Assembly (NCBI RefSeq): GCF_905220565.1
Contig: NC_059421.1
Span: 10,437,501-10,501,500, forward strand
Direction of reading: 5' to 3'
Length of the DNA: 64,000 bases
Source of the DNA: Melitaea cinxia
Lineage: Eukaryota > Arthropoda > Insecta > Lepidoptera > Nymphalidae
Numbering within the stretch: the first letter of the stretch is position 1; each line of letters begins with the position of its first letter. Below, piece by piece: positions 1-10,619 of the stretch. Both the position numbers and the translations under genes were made by a program. The notes under the pieces were generated by a model that made no database searches, was not told the DNA's origin, and was given only the letters and a program-made list of their open reading frames with translations.

Positions 1-325
1 TTTTTTACCTATTTTTATATGGAAATAATAATGAAACCTCATTTCGTGTTTTTTTTTTTTTTGTTTACAAAAATACTTTTTAATAGATGTCAAGTATTTG
101 TATTTTGAATTCTTCTTTATAATTTATGTTTTACAATTTATTAATTCTATTTGTACGACGTACACGTCGTTTTGGAATTGCATTGTATAATTTGCTATGT
201 GAACATTGTTTTTTATATTAATATTATTATTCCTTAATAAAGAGTCGGTGGAGATAGCGAAAATCTTATCATTACCTACTCGTAAACCGTTAAATAGCTC
301 ATTTGCTAAATAATGAAACAATATT
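1..325. other. AT-rich sequence, no gene seen
   Basis: AT-rich sequence with homopolymer runs. No recognisable repeat family, splice-flanked reading frame or RNA gene. The 65-codon minus frame starting near 321 has no family resemblance and is probably chance. Confidence 0.5.
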
Positions 326-412
326 TTGGATTTTATCGCGATTTATTAAGTTTTTTAAATGTCCGACATTTTTGATACTTTACAGCAACCATGGTCACGG
401 AGGCATGGTCCT
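326..412 (+). repeat. Dispersed repeat P, copy 1
   Basis: About 80 bases (tttattaagttttttaaatg, then a 'gatactttacagcaa' stretch and 'ggtcacgg') recur at 45930-46005 with few differences. The two copies share no other flank, so this is a dispersed repeat, probably a transposon fragment of unknown class. Confidence 0.6.
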
Positions 413-559
413 TCCGAAAATGTTGTTTCATTATTATGTTAATGTGATAGATGATAAATACACGCCAGATCTAATTTTTACCTTTTAAATAAGATATTGT
501 TGCTGTTATCATATCAAACGTTGCTAGCGTCTTATCAGAGAGCAGCACTTAAGTTAAAA

Positions 560-770
560 CTATAAATCAACTAAAACCAAATAGTAAATCTTGTGCAGAT
601 GTAAAATTCGCTCAGAAGCACCCTCGTAAAGATGTCCTGCTGTCTTATAAATTGAGGTCACACTAGCGCTAGGGTGATTTACGGATGTAGTGAGAACGCT
701 TGCGTGGGCCGCTGAGGCAAACGCGAACCGGCGCCAAGCCGAGTACGTCCCACATTTTTTTTTTGAGTAC
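560..770. other. GC-rich patch of unknown origin
   Basis: Positions about 590-755 are clearly GC-richer than the surroundings and open on the minus strand for 87 codons. The translation resembles nothing I recognise and lacks clear splice sites. It could be a transposon end or an old pseudogene; nothing else in this window matches it. Confidence 0.3.
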
Positions 771-1080
771 AAAAAATTAATCGAAAATTTCGAAAAAATT
801 ATTATGTATTCATTAAATTTCATGAATGTATTTACTTGACTGAATAAATTTCCGTTTGAAATAAGTTTTCAAAAATTAGTTCAAAATCCATTTTTCAACA
901 AATAGGGCTATTGTTAATTAACAAAAAATTTTCCTACCTCCGCCTTCATTGCAAATAATAAAATTGTTTAAATAATTTTTCTATAAATTGTTCGCTTCTT
1001 GAGTCTCTTTTTACTATATCTCTCTTATACTCAATAGGATCGCGTTGCTAGTTTTCAAAAATTATGTATTTTATTTAAAA
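771..1080. other. No feature seen
   Basis: AT-rich sequence between the GC patch and the first Helitron-like element; nothing recognised. Confidence 0.4.
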
Positions 1081-1397
1081 CTAGCAGTGACCGCGACTTC
1101 GTTCGCGTAGAATTTAACAAAAAAGTTATTTTCCAGTTCGGAGAGTTATGATAAATACATTTCTAAAATTAAAGTAGCCTTAGTTACTCCTTATTACATC
1201 AGCTATCTGCCAGCGAAAGTCCCATCAAAATCGGTCCAGTCGTTTCAGAGATTAGCCGGAACAAGCCGACAGACAGACAAAAATTGTAAAAAATGTTATT
1301 TCGGTATATGTACCGTGTGTACATCCGTATGCATTTAGTAAAAAGCGGTTATTTTAATACTACGAACAGACACTCCAATTTTATTTATTTGTATAGA
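1081..1397 (-). mobile_element. Helitron-like element, family D
   Basis: Plus-strand reading is A|CTAG at the left and GA|T at the right, so in its own orientation the element begins TC after an A and ends CTAG before a T, as non-autonomous Helitrons do. The hairpin-forming 'gcgacttcgttcgcg' lies just inside the CTAG end. About 317 bp; no ORF and no flanking duplication. Other copies: 4590, 7333, 9585, 53925. Confidence 0.6.
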
Positions 1398-1780
1398 TAT
1401 ATTTCCTAAGTAAAAAATATTAAAGGCAATTTATTATAATATTTCTTTTTACAAACAAACGAACTTTTCAGCCTTATAATATTAGTGTAGTTTGTAGTCC
1501 TTTAAGCACATAGAAGCTTAATTGACTAAGTATATTATACAATGAACGCTCTCACTTCTCCTTAATTAATATATGTACGTATTTGCTTTGTGAACGTTAC
1601 ATTTGAATGGGGTCTTGAGTGCGAAAATTCTAAGATTATACTCAAATATGAGATATTCGTCTCCGTTTTAATTCAATGATGTATTCGGTTGAAAAATTAG
1701 TTGCTTTGAGTGAAAGTATTGGTTGATGAAAGGAAGATGAAAGAGATTCTGGGATTAGAATCTTTTTTTATATATTTAAC
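1398..1780. other. No feature seen
   Basis: Unique-looking AT-rich sequence between two Helitron-like elements. Confidence 0.4.
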
Positions 1781-2094
1781 TAGCTGTTTCGGCAAACGTT
1801 GTCTTGCCGCTAAACGCTATTTAAAAATAGGCGTTGGTGGTAGAAGGGTGAAAATTTAGGGTTGTGTGTATTTTTCAACGCAAAATCATAATCAAATTAA
1901 AAATAAATAAGTTATCTAAAAATTAAAAAAAAAAATAGGGGTAGACTACCCTTAACATTTAGGGGGGTGAAAAATAGATGTTGTTCGATTCTCAAACTTA
2001 CCCAATATGCAAACGAAATTTCATGAGAATCGGTCAAGCCGTTTCGGAGGAGTTTAACTACAAACACCGCGACACGAGAATTTTATATATTAGA
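1781..2094 (-). mobile_element. Helitron-like element, family E
   Basis: Begins A|CTAGCTG...ggcaaacgttgtcttgcc and ends gacacgagaattttatata then TAGA. Own orientation is minus, TC...CTAG. About 314 bp; family copies at 13094, 28481, 34002 and 56897. A C-family copy abuts its end without a gap. Confidence 0.6.
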
Positions 2095-2282
2095 CTAGGT
2101 CGGGAAACAAGCGTACGACTCGCCTGATGGTAAGCGATTACCGTAGTTTATAGACAGACGCCTGCAACAGCAGAAGCATCGCAAGTGCGTTGCCGACCTT
2201 GCCCCTGACTCTCTCTAGGAACTCTGGTCACATTACTCACCAGAGATACACAATACTGCTTGAAACCAGTATTATTTAGCTG
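2095..2282 (+). repeat. C-family repeat, 3' truncated
   Basis: Starts ctaggtcgggaaacaagcg and follows the C consensus (gatggtaagcgattaccgta, then 'caacagcagaagcatcgcaa') to about the 'cttgaaaccagtattattta' block, then diverges. The C family recurs about 15 times in the window; class unknown. Confidence 0.75.
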
Positions 2283-2396
2283 TCATCTAATTGACAAAGT
2301 ACTTAAACTATATCAAAAACATGAAACATTACTGATTTTAATTAAATTACAAAATCCATTAATTTTTTTGTATACATACAAAGTAAGTATTTTTAT

Positions 2397-2456
2397 TTAA
2401 CCGAAATCAAAAAAGGACAAGGTTCTTAATTCGACGGTGTTTGGATATTGCCTCAC
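2397..2456 (+). repeat. G-family fragment
   Basis: The start of the G repeat ('ttaaccgaaatc', 'aggttcttaattcgac') is recognisable for about 60 bases and then lost. Confidence 0.5.
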
Positions 2457-2551
2457 CCCTTTTTTTAATTTTTTGATGATTATATTCGTAAACTGGTGTG
2501 TTTCATGTCCCGTTTTGTTTTATCATACTTGTCGACGTGAACTAAAGCTAT

Positions 2552-2699
2552 TCAAACTATGGAACGATGTACTCGATAGATCGAAATAATTGGCTAGAAG
2601 CACCGACACGGTCAGTCGGAGATGCAGGTTCGATCCCCGCTGGAACGGTCGATTTCGATATGATATTTAAAAATGTTTAGAATTTCCTAATGTGTGGGT
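2552..2699 (+). mobile_element. tRNA-derived SINE, family I
   Basis: tRNA-like head with an A-box-like 'tggctagaagca' region and a B box 'ggttcgatccc' (near 2628), followed by a body ending 'cctaatgtgtgggtaatac'. Minus-strand relatives at 46466 and 63165. The head is a retroposon promoter, not a tRNA gene: no acceptor stem can be closed. Confidence 0.65.
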
Positions 2700-3559
2700 A
2701 ATACAAAAATAAAATCGTACAAATTAAATAAAGCAATTACTAAGTCTTGACATAAGATACTTAATTTGATCCACGGTAAGCTCATGTTTATTTGGACTCA
2801 TAGTTCCAGTTTATATAATTGAAAGCGATTGACGACACACAAATTTTCTCAACCAACGGTAACAACTAAAATTAATTGCACAATCTCAAGTTAAGTAAGA
2901 TCAAATGATAATTACTAAAGCTATACATTTCTCATTAGATGAAATTCTTAAGATCGTAAATTCTAAGTAACAGTAACTGCGACACTGCTTGGTAATTTGG
3001 AACTTAAATACGTTAGGCGACGCGGGAAAAGCTTTGAAAATTCAGGATTTCCAGTGTCCCGTAATTTATGGGCTAGAAAAGTGTAAGGAGGTTATATATC
3101 ACCTATGCTGAAGAGATAGGTAAGTTTTACGTCTATCTTCGGATGCATATTGCCGTTTTCGAATTTAAAATAGTTTTTGTAACTGAAAAAGTTATTCGAA
3201 TGTAAAAATAACTTAGAAAAGTTTCGGTGGAACGATTACTTTAATGCGGAAAATGGAAAATTTGCAGTGTCAAAGTAGATTAAAAACACGGTAACATTTA
3301 CTTAACTGTTATAAAGTACTTCGAGATTACTTTCTTTTGTAGTTACTTAAAAAGTTTGTATGATTTATAATATGCTATATTTATTATTGGAAAGTAAAAA
3401 GATATTGTACATAAGTTTTAAGATTCTAAATTATGCCTGATTATTTTGTACATAGATAAAAATGACTAGTCTAATGTGTTGCTAAGCCCAAAAAGAGCTG
3501 GAACAGCTACTTTAAAAAAGTGCAATACTTTGTAATAATTTAATTAGTTGAATAATAAC
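2700..3559. other. No gene seen
   Basis: 860 bases of AT-rich sequence with no family recognised and no long reading frame on either strand. Confidence 0.45.
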
Positions 3560-3640
3560 AAAAACTACCCATCACGAAGTTGTGGAGGCCTATATCAGTG
3601 GACTACAATATGCTGAAAAGACTGACTGACCCATCAGTTG
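3560..3640 (+). mobile_element. RTE-type 3' tail fragment
   Basis: 'gttgtggaggcctatatcag', 'tggactacaatatgctgaa' and then 'gactgactgac' match the extreme 3' end of family A and RTE elements with an ACTG-type tail. Only the end survives. Confidence 0.6.
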
Positions 3641-3890
3641 GACTTTTCTATCTTTAAACTTTTGTGATCATCTATATATACTAACAATCAATAACTATAT
3701 CATTAGTAGACAATGACTTTTGCTACGGAAGTTATGAAAAGACATAATGTTACCAAATATTCAGACATCTTTGATTTTAATCCATGTTTAGTTCTCATAT
3801 CAACCGTATACAAAATTAAGTAAAAAAAAGAGATTTTCCTAAAGTACTCTCGTGTATTTTATTTCCTAATTTGTATACGTTTATATTTCC

Positions 3891-4239
3891 TTAATGGAAA
3901 GAAATGGAATCTTTACTCGAAATTGGGAATGAAACATTAGAATAATTATCAACCGAAATTCGGAACGGGGAAAATAGAACAATGTTTTCTTTAATACCAG
4001 AAGAACGTGTTTCGAATTCACTTGAAGCCTTAAGCTTATTTTTCTCAAATGCAAATGAAGATCGGTCTTCTGGAGACATTGATGAAGTTAAATCGGATGT
4101 GAAAGAAATTAAAAGGAACGGGATAGAACAGCTTCTAATTTTAGGTGTGTTTTTGTTTTGGAAAAACTCGTTTAATTGTAGGCTTTTTTTTCGAATTTTC
4201 ATTGTCTGTCGTGCTGACGGACAGGGAACGCCGAAATGA
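3891..4239. other. Region open on both strands
   Basis: On the plus strand a frame from ATG 3904 reads 13 codons to a TAA, then stays open from 3946 to 4239. It holds a run rich in Glu, Asp, Lys and Ser (about 3994-4130). The minus strand is also open for 103 codons (3891-4202). No family is recognised and splice sites are not convincing. It may be a decayed coding segment or chance. Confidence 0.25.
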
Positions 4240-4439
4240 ACGCAGGAATTATCCTAACATACAGATATTTATTGAATAGAAATATTTTACAAGGTATTTG
4301 AGCACTTTTCAACTTTACTCATATCGTTTCAGATATATATAGTGTATAATAATAAATACTCGTAATTATTATTCACTTTTCTCTTGATGATTTATTGAGA
4401 TACCTCACAAAGAGCTGTGCTTTGTGAGATCGCACTTAT
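4240..4439. other. No feature seen
   Basis: AT-rich sequence, nothing recognised. Confidence 0.35.
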
Positions 4440-4589
4440 CAATTTGAGGAAAAAAATAGCCTATAGCCTTCTTCGATAAATAGGCTATCCAACACAAAAA
4501 TAATTTTTCAATTGGAACCAGAGTTGTTCCTGGGGTTAGCATGTTTAAACAAACAAACAATCAAATTAAATTTCCAGCTTTATAATATA
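4440..4589 (-). mobile_element. Helitron-like family N, fragment split by D
   Basis: 'atttgaggaaaaaaatagcc', 'cttcttcgataaataggcta' and 'ccagctttataatat' are the N family read backwards. The last few N bases (agtatagat) reappear at 4917-4925 after the D copy, so D appears to have inserted into the N terminus. Confidence 0.55.
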
Positions 4590-4916
4590 CTAGCTGTACC
4601 CGCGACTTCGTCCGTGTGGAATTTAACAAAAAAGTTATTGTTTAGTTCTCAGAGTTATAAAAAAAAATCTAAAATAACAGTAGCCTAAGTTCCTTATTAC
4701 ACCAGCTCTGTGCCAATGAAAGTCACGTCAAAATCGGTCCAGCCCTTTCAGAGAAGACGGAGCCGAAGTCGGAGCCGGAAGAGTGAGCCGCAATAAGCAT
4801 ACAGACAGATAGCCAGACAAAAATTTTAAAATATGATATTTTGGTATATGCATTTAGTAAAAAGCGGTTTTTTTTATATTACAAACAGACACTCCAATTT
4901 TATTTATTTGTATAGA
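4590..4916 (-). mobile_element. Helitron-like element, family D
   Basis: A|CTAGCTG start at 4590 and a 'tatttatttgtataga' end. A local rearrangement near 4750 adds 'agccgaagtcggagccgga'. It sits inside an N-family element. Confidence 0.6.
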
Positions 4917-4925
4917 AGTATAGAT

Positions 4926-5132
4926 AACGCAGTTGAAGAATTCAGATAATGGATTTTCTATTCACAAGTAGTAAACAATTTTGTCTCATAAATATTACTG
5001 CAAAATGATATTGATATCCGTTTTACAAAGCAGGACCTAATAGATATGTTTGGAGAATCCTGGATTTTGATTTGTTTCAGGCATTCATTAAAAAGTTTGG
5101 AATACTTGCGTGTATTTTTTTTTTTTATGTCA
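4926..5132. other. No feature seen
   Basis: Short spacer that includes a T-rich run directly before the C copy. Confidence 0.35.
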
Positions 5133-5403
5133 CTAAGTTGGCAAACAAGCGTACGGCTCACCTGATGGTAAGCGATTACCGTAGCTTATAGACACCTGCA
5201 ACACCAGAAGCATCGCAAGCGCGTTGTCGACCCAATCCCCAATCCCCCCAGGAGCTCTGGTCACCTTACTCACCAGCAGGAACACAATACTGCTAGAAAA
5301 CAGTATTATTTTGCTGTGATCTTCTGTAAGGTCGAGGTACTACCCCAGTCGGGCTGCTCCATATTTTGAGCAGGAAATTCCTGCTGTGCCCTACCTCAGT
5401 TAA
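5133..5403 (+). repeat. C-family repeat, near full length
   Basis: Runs from 'ctaagttggcaaacaagcg' through 'accagaagcatcgcaagcg', 'aggagctctggtcacctta' and 'ctgtgatcttctgtaaggtc' to 'cctgctgtgccctacctcag'. Useful with 10344 and 61076 as a reference for the ~270-bp unit. Confidence 0.8.
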
Positions 5404-5419
5404 ATATGTAGTTTATATA

Positions 5420-5730
5420 TCTATACAAATAATATAAAGCTGAAGAGTTTGTTTGTTTGTTTGAACACGCTAATCTCAGGAAGAACTGGTCCAATTCAAA
5501 AATTTCTTTCATTGTTAGATAGTCCATTTATTGAGGAAGGCTATAGGCTATATATCATCACGCTAAGACCAATAGAAGCGGAGCACCAATTAAGAATATT
5601 TCAAAATCATGTTTTTTTTTCCTTTTGAGAGCTTCCCCAGTTCAGTCAGTCAGTCAGTCAGTTAGTTCAGCCTTCCCCAGTTAGCCCAAAGAAACTATTC
5701 CACCCAGACGAAGTCGCAAACAGAAGCTAG
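5420..5730 (+). mobile_element. Helitron-like element, family N, full length
   Basis: A|TCTATACAAATAATATAAAG start and 'agtcgcaaacagaag' CTAG|T end, 311 bp, in plus orientation. Includes a short (CAGT)n run at 5641-5661. The hairpin 'gacgaagtc' sits just before the CTAG terminus. No target duplication. Confidence 0.6.
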
Positions 5731-5822
5731 TAGCTAAATAAAGCTGATGTCTGGCAAGTATGATATGACTATATTGGAAAAGCTTACATCTTGTTAAGAT
5801 GTAAATTTCCTCAAAAGGTCAA

Positions 5823-6161
5823 CGCTTCAGCCTGTAATATCCCACTACTGGCCATAGACCTCTTTCCCCGTGTAGGAGAAGGATCAGAGCTTAATCAACC
5901 ACGCTGCTCCAATGCGGGTTGGTGGATATATTCCCTACTATGAGTAACGATCGCTATCAGGTGTACATGATAACAACCGGGACCGACGGCTTAACGTGCT
6001 CTCTGAGGCACGGTGGGGAGACCCATAAGGACTGCACAAGCACCCAGACCACGGCAAACACCTGTATGGCCAATACAAATGTTTGTCATATGCGGAGATT
6101 GAACCCGCAACCGCCAGCGCAACAGGTACAATCCATGATTGTAACCGTTGCGCCAACGCGG
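5823..6161 (-). mobile_element. tRNA-derived SINE, family B, full length with TSD
   Basis: Perfect 13-bp flanking repeats 'ctcaaaaggtcaa' at 5810-5822 and 6162-6174. On the minus strand: a tRNA-like head ('ttggcgcaacggttacaat', B box in 'cggttgcgggttcaatctcc'), a body of 'cacggtgcctcagagagcac', and a tail 'tattacaggctgaagcg' resembling that of RTE. The frames through it are noncoding. Confidence 0.85.
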
Positions 6162-6174
6162 CTCAAAAGGTCAA

Positions 6175-7332
6175 ATATGAAATTAATTATAATGTTACTT
6201 AATAAGAACTACTTGAATATATAGACTTAGCTAAAGTCAAATTCGCTGTCTCAATTGAAATAAACGCGATAGATATTTCGGTACATTTTCTTACAACTCT
6301 GCCTTATTAAAGATATTTGGCAAACGACTCCTTTGAAAATCAGAGTGTAACTAATTACTTTGGTTACACTCAAACTATAAATGTGAACATATTATATAAA
6401 CATACACACAAGTTCGTCTGTTACCACCACAAGCGTTTTCGCAATTGCCTGAAAATAAACTTAAAGTTTGTATTCAAAAGGAACTATTAGCTAAAGATTA
6501 TTATTTTTGCAGGATTACATAGATGGTTTTGTACGCCATAATTTTTTAATTTGTATACACCATAGAAAATAATTCTTCAAGATTCGTCTTTATTCCCTTC
6601 CGTCACAATCCTAATATAATTGTTTTGAACGTGAAATCGCCTACTTTTATTGGCTTTTCACAAATAGAAACCATTTCCTACTCGTCACACTATAGTTTTT
6701 GGTATCGATAATCCGCTTCGAACTAGATTTGACTAGATTGCACTGGAAAATAGGATCTAAATATTTTTAGTTATGTAACAGTGCTATAAAATTAATCTGT
6801 CTGTACAAATAAGAGACAGATCAGATTGACAAATTACTTTATAATAAAATTCTTAAGGATTTCGGAATTACAAAGTAGTCGTGTAATAGGAGGTGATTGG
6901 GGAATATAGGATTGTGAAATTTTATGTCGAAAGGATTTATTAAATTTTAATAATATGGAGATCGAAGCCAAATGTTTAGTCAGTGTGGGTGTTAGACGCC
7001 CACGGAACTTTTAACTTCATTGTGAAGTCTAACATTGGCGAAAAGCTGAAATAATTTCAAGCCTAAGTCTGAAATATTTAATCATAGTACTGTTGTATTT
7101 TCATAATCTGAAATATAATTATCGACTGTATTGATGGCTAAAAATACTGTGACCATTAAAAATAGTTCTTTATTTCTGTCAGATTATTTTAAAGTGGTGG
7201 ATAGTGACACATAGTCGTTATTCACAAACTAACCACTTTTGAATCCTAGCCTACAATTATGGACAAGCCATTTACCTAATGTTCCAATCATTTCACAAAA
7301 TCAAATTTGAAATGTATTATTTTATTTATCAA
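6175..7332. other. No gene seen
   Basis: About 1.16 kb of AT-rich sequence without recognised repeat or coding signal; only a short imperfect hairpin near 6986-7004 (gtgggtgttagacgcccac). Confidence 0.45.
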
Positions 7333-7778
7333 CTAGCTGTGCCCGTGACTTTGTCCGCTTGGAATTGAACAAAAAAGTTATTGTTCTGTTCGCAGTGTTA
7401 TAAAATAAATACATTTTTAAAATGAAAGTAGCCTTAGTTACTCTTTATTACATCAATTATCTGCTACTGAAAGTCATCATCAAAATCGGTACACCCAGTA
7501 AAAAGTTATGCGGATTTTCAAGGGTTTCCCTCGATTTCTCTGGGATCCCATCATCAGATCCTGGAATTCTTATCGCAATACCACACTTGGGATATCTCCT
7601 TTTTAACAAAAAAAGAATAATCAAAATCGGTTCATAAACGATGAAGTTATCCCCGAACATACATTAAAAAAAATATATACATATGTACGATCGAATTGAG
7701 TAACCTCCTCCTATTTTTAAGTCGGTTAAAATCGTTTATTTTACAAACAGAGTCTCCAATTTTATTTATTTGTTTAGA
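7333..7778 (-). mobile_element. D/G chimaeric element
   Basis: Both ends are D-family termini (A|CTAGCTG at 7333; tttatttgtttaGA|T at 7778). The middle (about 7487-7728) is replaced by a minus-oriented G-family segment, including 'ggatcccatcatcagatcc' and 'ctatttttaagtcggttaaa'. The left switch occurs at 'catcaaaatcggt', which both families contain. Confidence 0.6.
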
Positions 7779-7950
7779 TGTTTAGATAACTTTAAAATTT
7801 ATTTGACGTCTATTTTTAATGACAACTAAGAAATAGTGGTCTTACATTAACATAACTAATATATGAATAAAATGAACATTACAATATAACCACAAAAATA
7901 ATTGATTAAAATCAAAATACATTTTAGTCGATCGATAAAATATTTTGCAA

Positions 7951-8123
7951 CCATTACCTTAATACACCGCGGAAATCGTAAAGCAAAATTGGGCAGTCAT
8001 TTCACAAATTGCATTTGACCTGTACCCGGCGATATTAAATTTGTGAAAATTCCCACATTAGTGCGTAGCGCGAATATTTCATATTATTTAAATTCCCGCC
8101 ATCTTGGGCAATCTTACGGTTGA
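7951..8123. repeat. Inverted-pair repeat, copy 1
   Basis: 161 bp (7960-8120) match 37882-38045 in reverse complement with two mismatches. Contains an internal inverted repeat (tttcacaaatt ... aaatttgtgaaa) and a 'cccgccatcttggg' box. No ORF. Not seen elsewhere in the window. Confidence 0.85.
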
Positions 8124-8805
8124 TTTATTTTTATATGAAGTAATTTCCTTCCGTTTCATATTGATTCATGAGTGGGGTGATTTCGAAGTCAATGTTAGGT
8201 GACGATTTTCTCATTTGCATAAATATAATTTATAATATTTGATATAAATTTCGTCGTATCGAATTCGTTTTTACTTTTTGTATCACAAAAGAAATTAGGT
8301 CACGAAAATAGCTTTTCTGATATTATCATATTTAAATTATTTCATACAAAGCATTGTATTGTAATTTGTTTTAGTCTGTTTTGGTGTCTGAATATTGTGA
8401 ATGTACAATACCCAACTGTATTATTTGTAATAGTTGATCTTAAACTTTTTTTTTAAACTTTGTCGATAAATTTATTCCATTATTCTTGTCCCTTCAAGTA
8501 CCTAATAAAACTCGCAAAAAGCAACCTTCTTGATATGGACATATCATAAAGAAATGGCAACATTTATGAAGTACAGGGTCTAAAATCTAGTATCGTTGGA
8601 GCCTTAGGGCCACGCCAAGATTCGTAGGATTCGTAGGATAAAATTTCGAAAAGGCAGACACTACAAGTCATATTGTACCCATCAAATTTATATAACCACT
8701 TCTATAAGTTCTATTTCATCTTGTCAGCAAGAAAATAGACATAAAACTTCCATTTTTGTAATTTAATGTTATTTATGTAAATATAAAATAATAATATATT
8801 GTTCT
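8124..8805. other. No gene seen
   Basis: AT-rich; contains only a small direct duplication (attcgtagg twice near 8620-8640). No coding signal. Confidence 0.4.
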
Positions 8806-9150
8806 ATGCTGTGTGGTTACGGCAGTAAGAATATAGCCACCCCCTCTCTTCCCGTGGGTATCATAAGAGGCGACTAAAGGATAACACAGTTCCACTACCA
8901 CCTTGGAACTTAAAAAGCCAACCGATGGCGGGATAGCCACCCAACTGCTGGCTTTGAAATACACAGGCCGAAGATGGGCAGCAGCGTCTTCGGTGCGACA
9001 AAGTCAGCCCTGCGGTCACCAACCCGCCTGCCCAGCGTGATGACTATGGGCAACAAACATGAGTTTACGCCATTTTTTGGCGCGAACTTGTGGAGGCCCA
9101 GTCCATATCCAGCAGTGGACTGCAATAGGCTGAAATGATGATGATGATAA
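8806..9150 (+). mobile_element. Family A retroposon, full length
   Basis: Starts 'gctgtgtggttacggcagta' and ends 'gactgcaataggctgaaatg' plus (ATG)n. About 340 bp with no ORF. The final ~40 bases resemble the RTE 3' end at 58100-58150, so it is probably a non-autonomous element moved by an RTE-type LINE. Confidence 0.75.
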
Positions 9151-9439
9151 ATATATATTTCTGTAAGTAAACAGTTAATTTTGAATTGTTTTTACTTGTG
9201 TGCACGAACTTTTATTTGACACCTAAACTTTGATAAGTTAAATAAAATGGTACGTTTAAAAACAAACTTAAATTGAATTTGTTTTCGAAATTTACTTTCA
9301 AAATTCAATTTACGAAACTTCTGAATAGTTCAAAGCGATTATCGATTAAGTTGCAGTTATTTTTCTGATAAAAATAAAGATATACATTTAATAAACATTT
9401 TGTTTTAAATGTATATAATTATATGGTGCTATGGGTTTT

Positions 9440-10170
9440 TTTAACCGACTTCCAAAAAGGAGATGGTTCTCAATTAGATTGTGTTTTTTTTAACATATGT
9501 TACCTCAGCACTTTTGAATGTGTGCGTGTTATGTTGTCCCATTCAAAATATAATTGAGTTCTGACAAGTACTAGTAAGTAATAATTAGCTGTGCCCGCGA
9601 CTTCGTCCGCGTGGAATTTCGAAGAAATAGTTATTATTCAATCTTAGTTATAAAATTAAAAAAAAAAAACTAAAATAAAAGTAGCCTAAGTTACTCCTTA
9701 TCACATCAGCTATCTGCGTGTGAAAATCCCATCAAAATCGGTCCAGGCGTTTCCGAGATTAGCCGGAACAAACAGACAAACAGACAAAAATTGTAAAAAA
9801 TGTTATTTTGGTATATCTACCGTGTGTACATTCATATGCATTTAATAAAAAAATGTTTATTTTAATATTACAAACAGACACTCCAGTTTTATTTATTGGT
9901 ATGGATGCGTATTTACTCGACTTTATTTTTCGTCGACCTGCGTTATATTACACTTCACAACTTTTCATTGGATGTACCGATTTTAATTATTCTCATTTTA
10001 ATCAAAAGCTAATACTTTTCTCGTGGTTCCGTTTAAATTTGATTGAGAATGACGACTAATTTTTGAGTAATCTGTGATAACGAGCATTTACTTAACTATT
10101 ATTTCGTCTTCTTACCTTGTATTACTTGTCGCTGTAATTGAAGTCGGTTTGTTTTTTCGTTAATGAGCAA
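9440..10170 (+). repeat. G-family repeat interrupted by D
   Basis: 'accgacttccaaaaaggaga' near 9446 starts a G element. It breaks at 9584 and resumes at 9906 'tgcgtatttactcgac', ending near 'gtaattgaagtcggtttg' (about 10155). The break is exactly filled by the D copy. Confidence 0.7.
9585..9905 (-). mobile_element. Helitron-like element, family D, inside G
   Basis: Left end TTAG (decayed CTAG) after A at 9584; right end GGA before T at 9906. Removing it restores 'agtaataatgcgtattt', the uninterrupted G sequence seen at about 52593-52610. It is thus an A|T insertion with no target duplication. Confidence 0.75.
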
Positions 10171-10343
10171 ACAAACAGTAAGCCTTTATTCATGAATCTC
10201 CAAGTCTCCACCTTCTCTTACATGCTTTAAATTAGCAACTTTTCTAAAAACGTCTCCACCCTGCCACTAACGCTTTTGTTTTACAAAGTCACCTTACCCT
10301 TACACTGAGTCCTCAAAGACTTTAGTTTTTTTTTTTAATGTCA

Positions 10344-10613
10344 CTAGGTCGGCAAACAAGCGTACAGCTCACCTGATGGTAAGCGATTACCGTAGATTAT
10401 AGACGTCTGCAACACCAGAAACATCGCAAGCGCGTTGCCGACCCAACCCCCAATCCCCCCAGGAGCTCTGGTCACCTTACTCACCAACAGGAACACAATA
10501 CTGTTTGAAAACAGTATTATTTTGCTGTGATCTTCTGTAAGGTCGAGCTACTACCCCAGTCGGGCTGCTCCATATTTTGAGCAGGAAATTCCTGCTGTGC
10601 CCTACCTCAGTTT
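10344..10613 (+). repeat. C-family repeat, full length
   Basis: Complete from 'ctaggtcggcaaacaagcg' to 'ctgctgtgccctacctcagt', preceded by a T-rich stretch as in several other copies. Confidence 0.8.
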
Positions 10614-10619
10614 AAACGT

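Noticed and set aside
2590..2650. tRNA gene
   Set aside because: B-box match only; part of SINE family I.
5919..6224. 101-codon plus frame
   Set aside because: Antisense of SINE B; similar frames appear at every long B copy.
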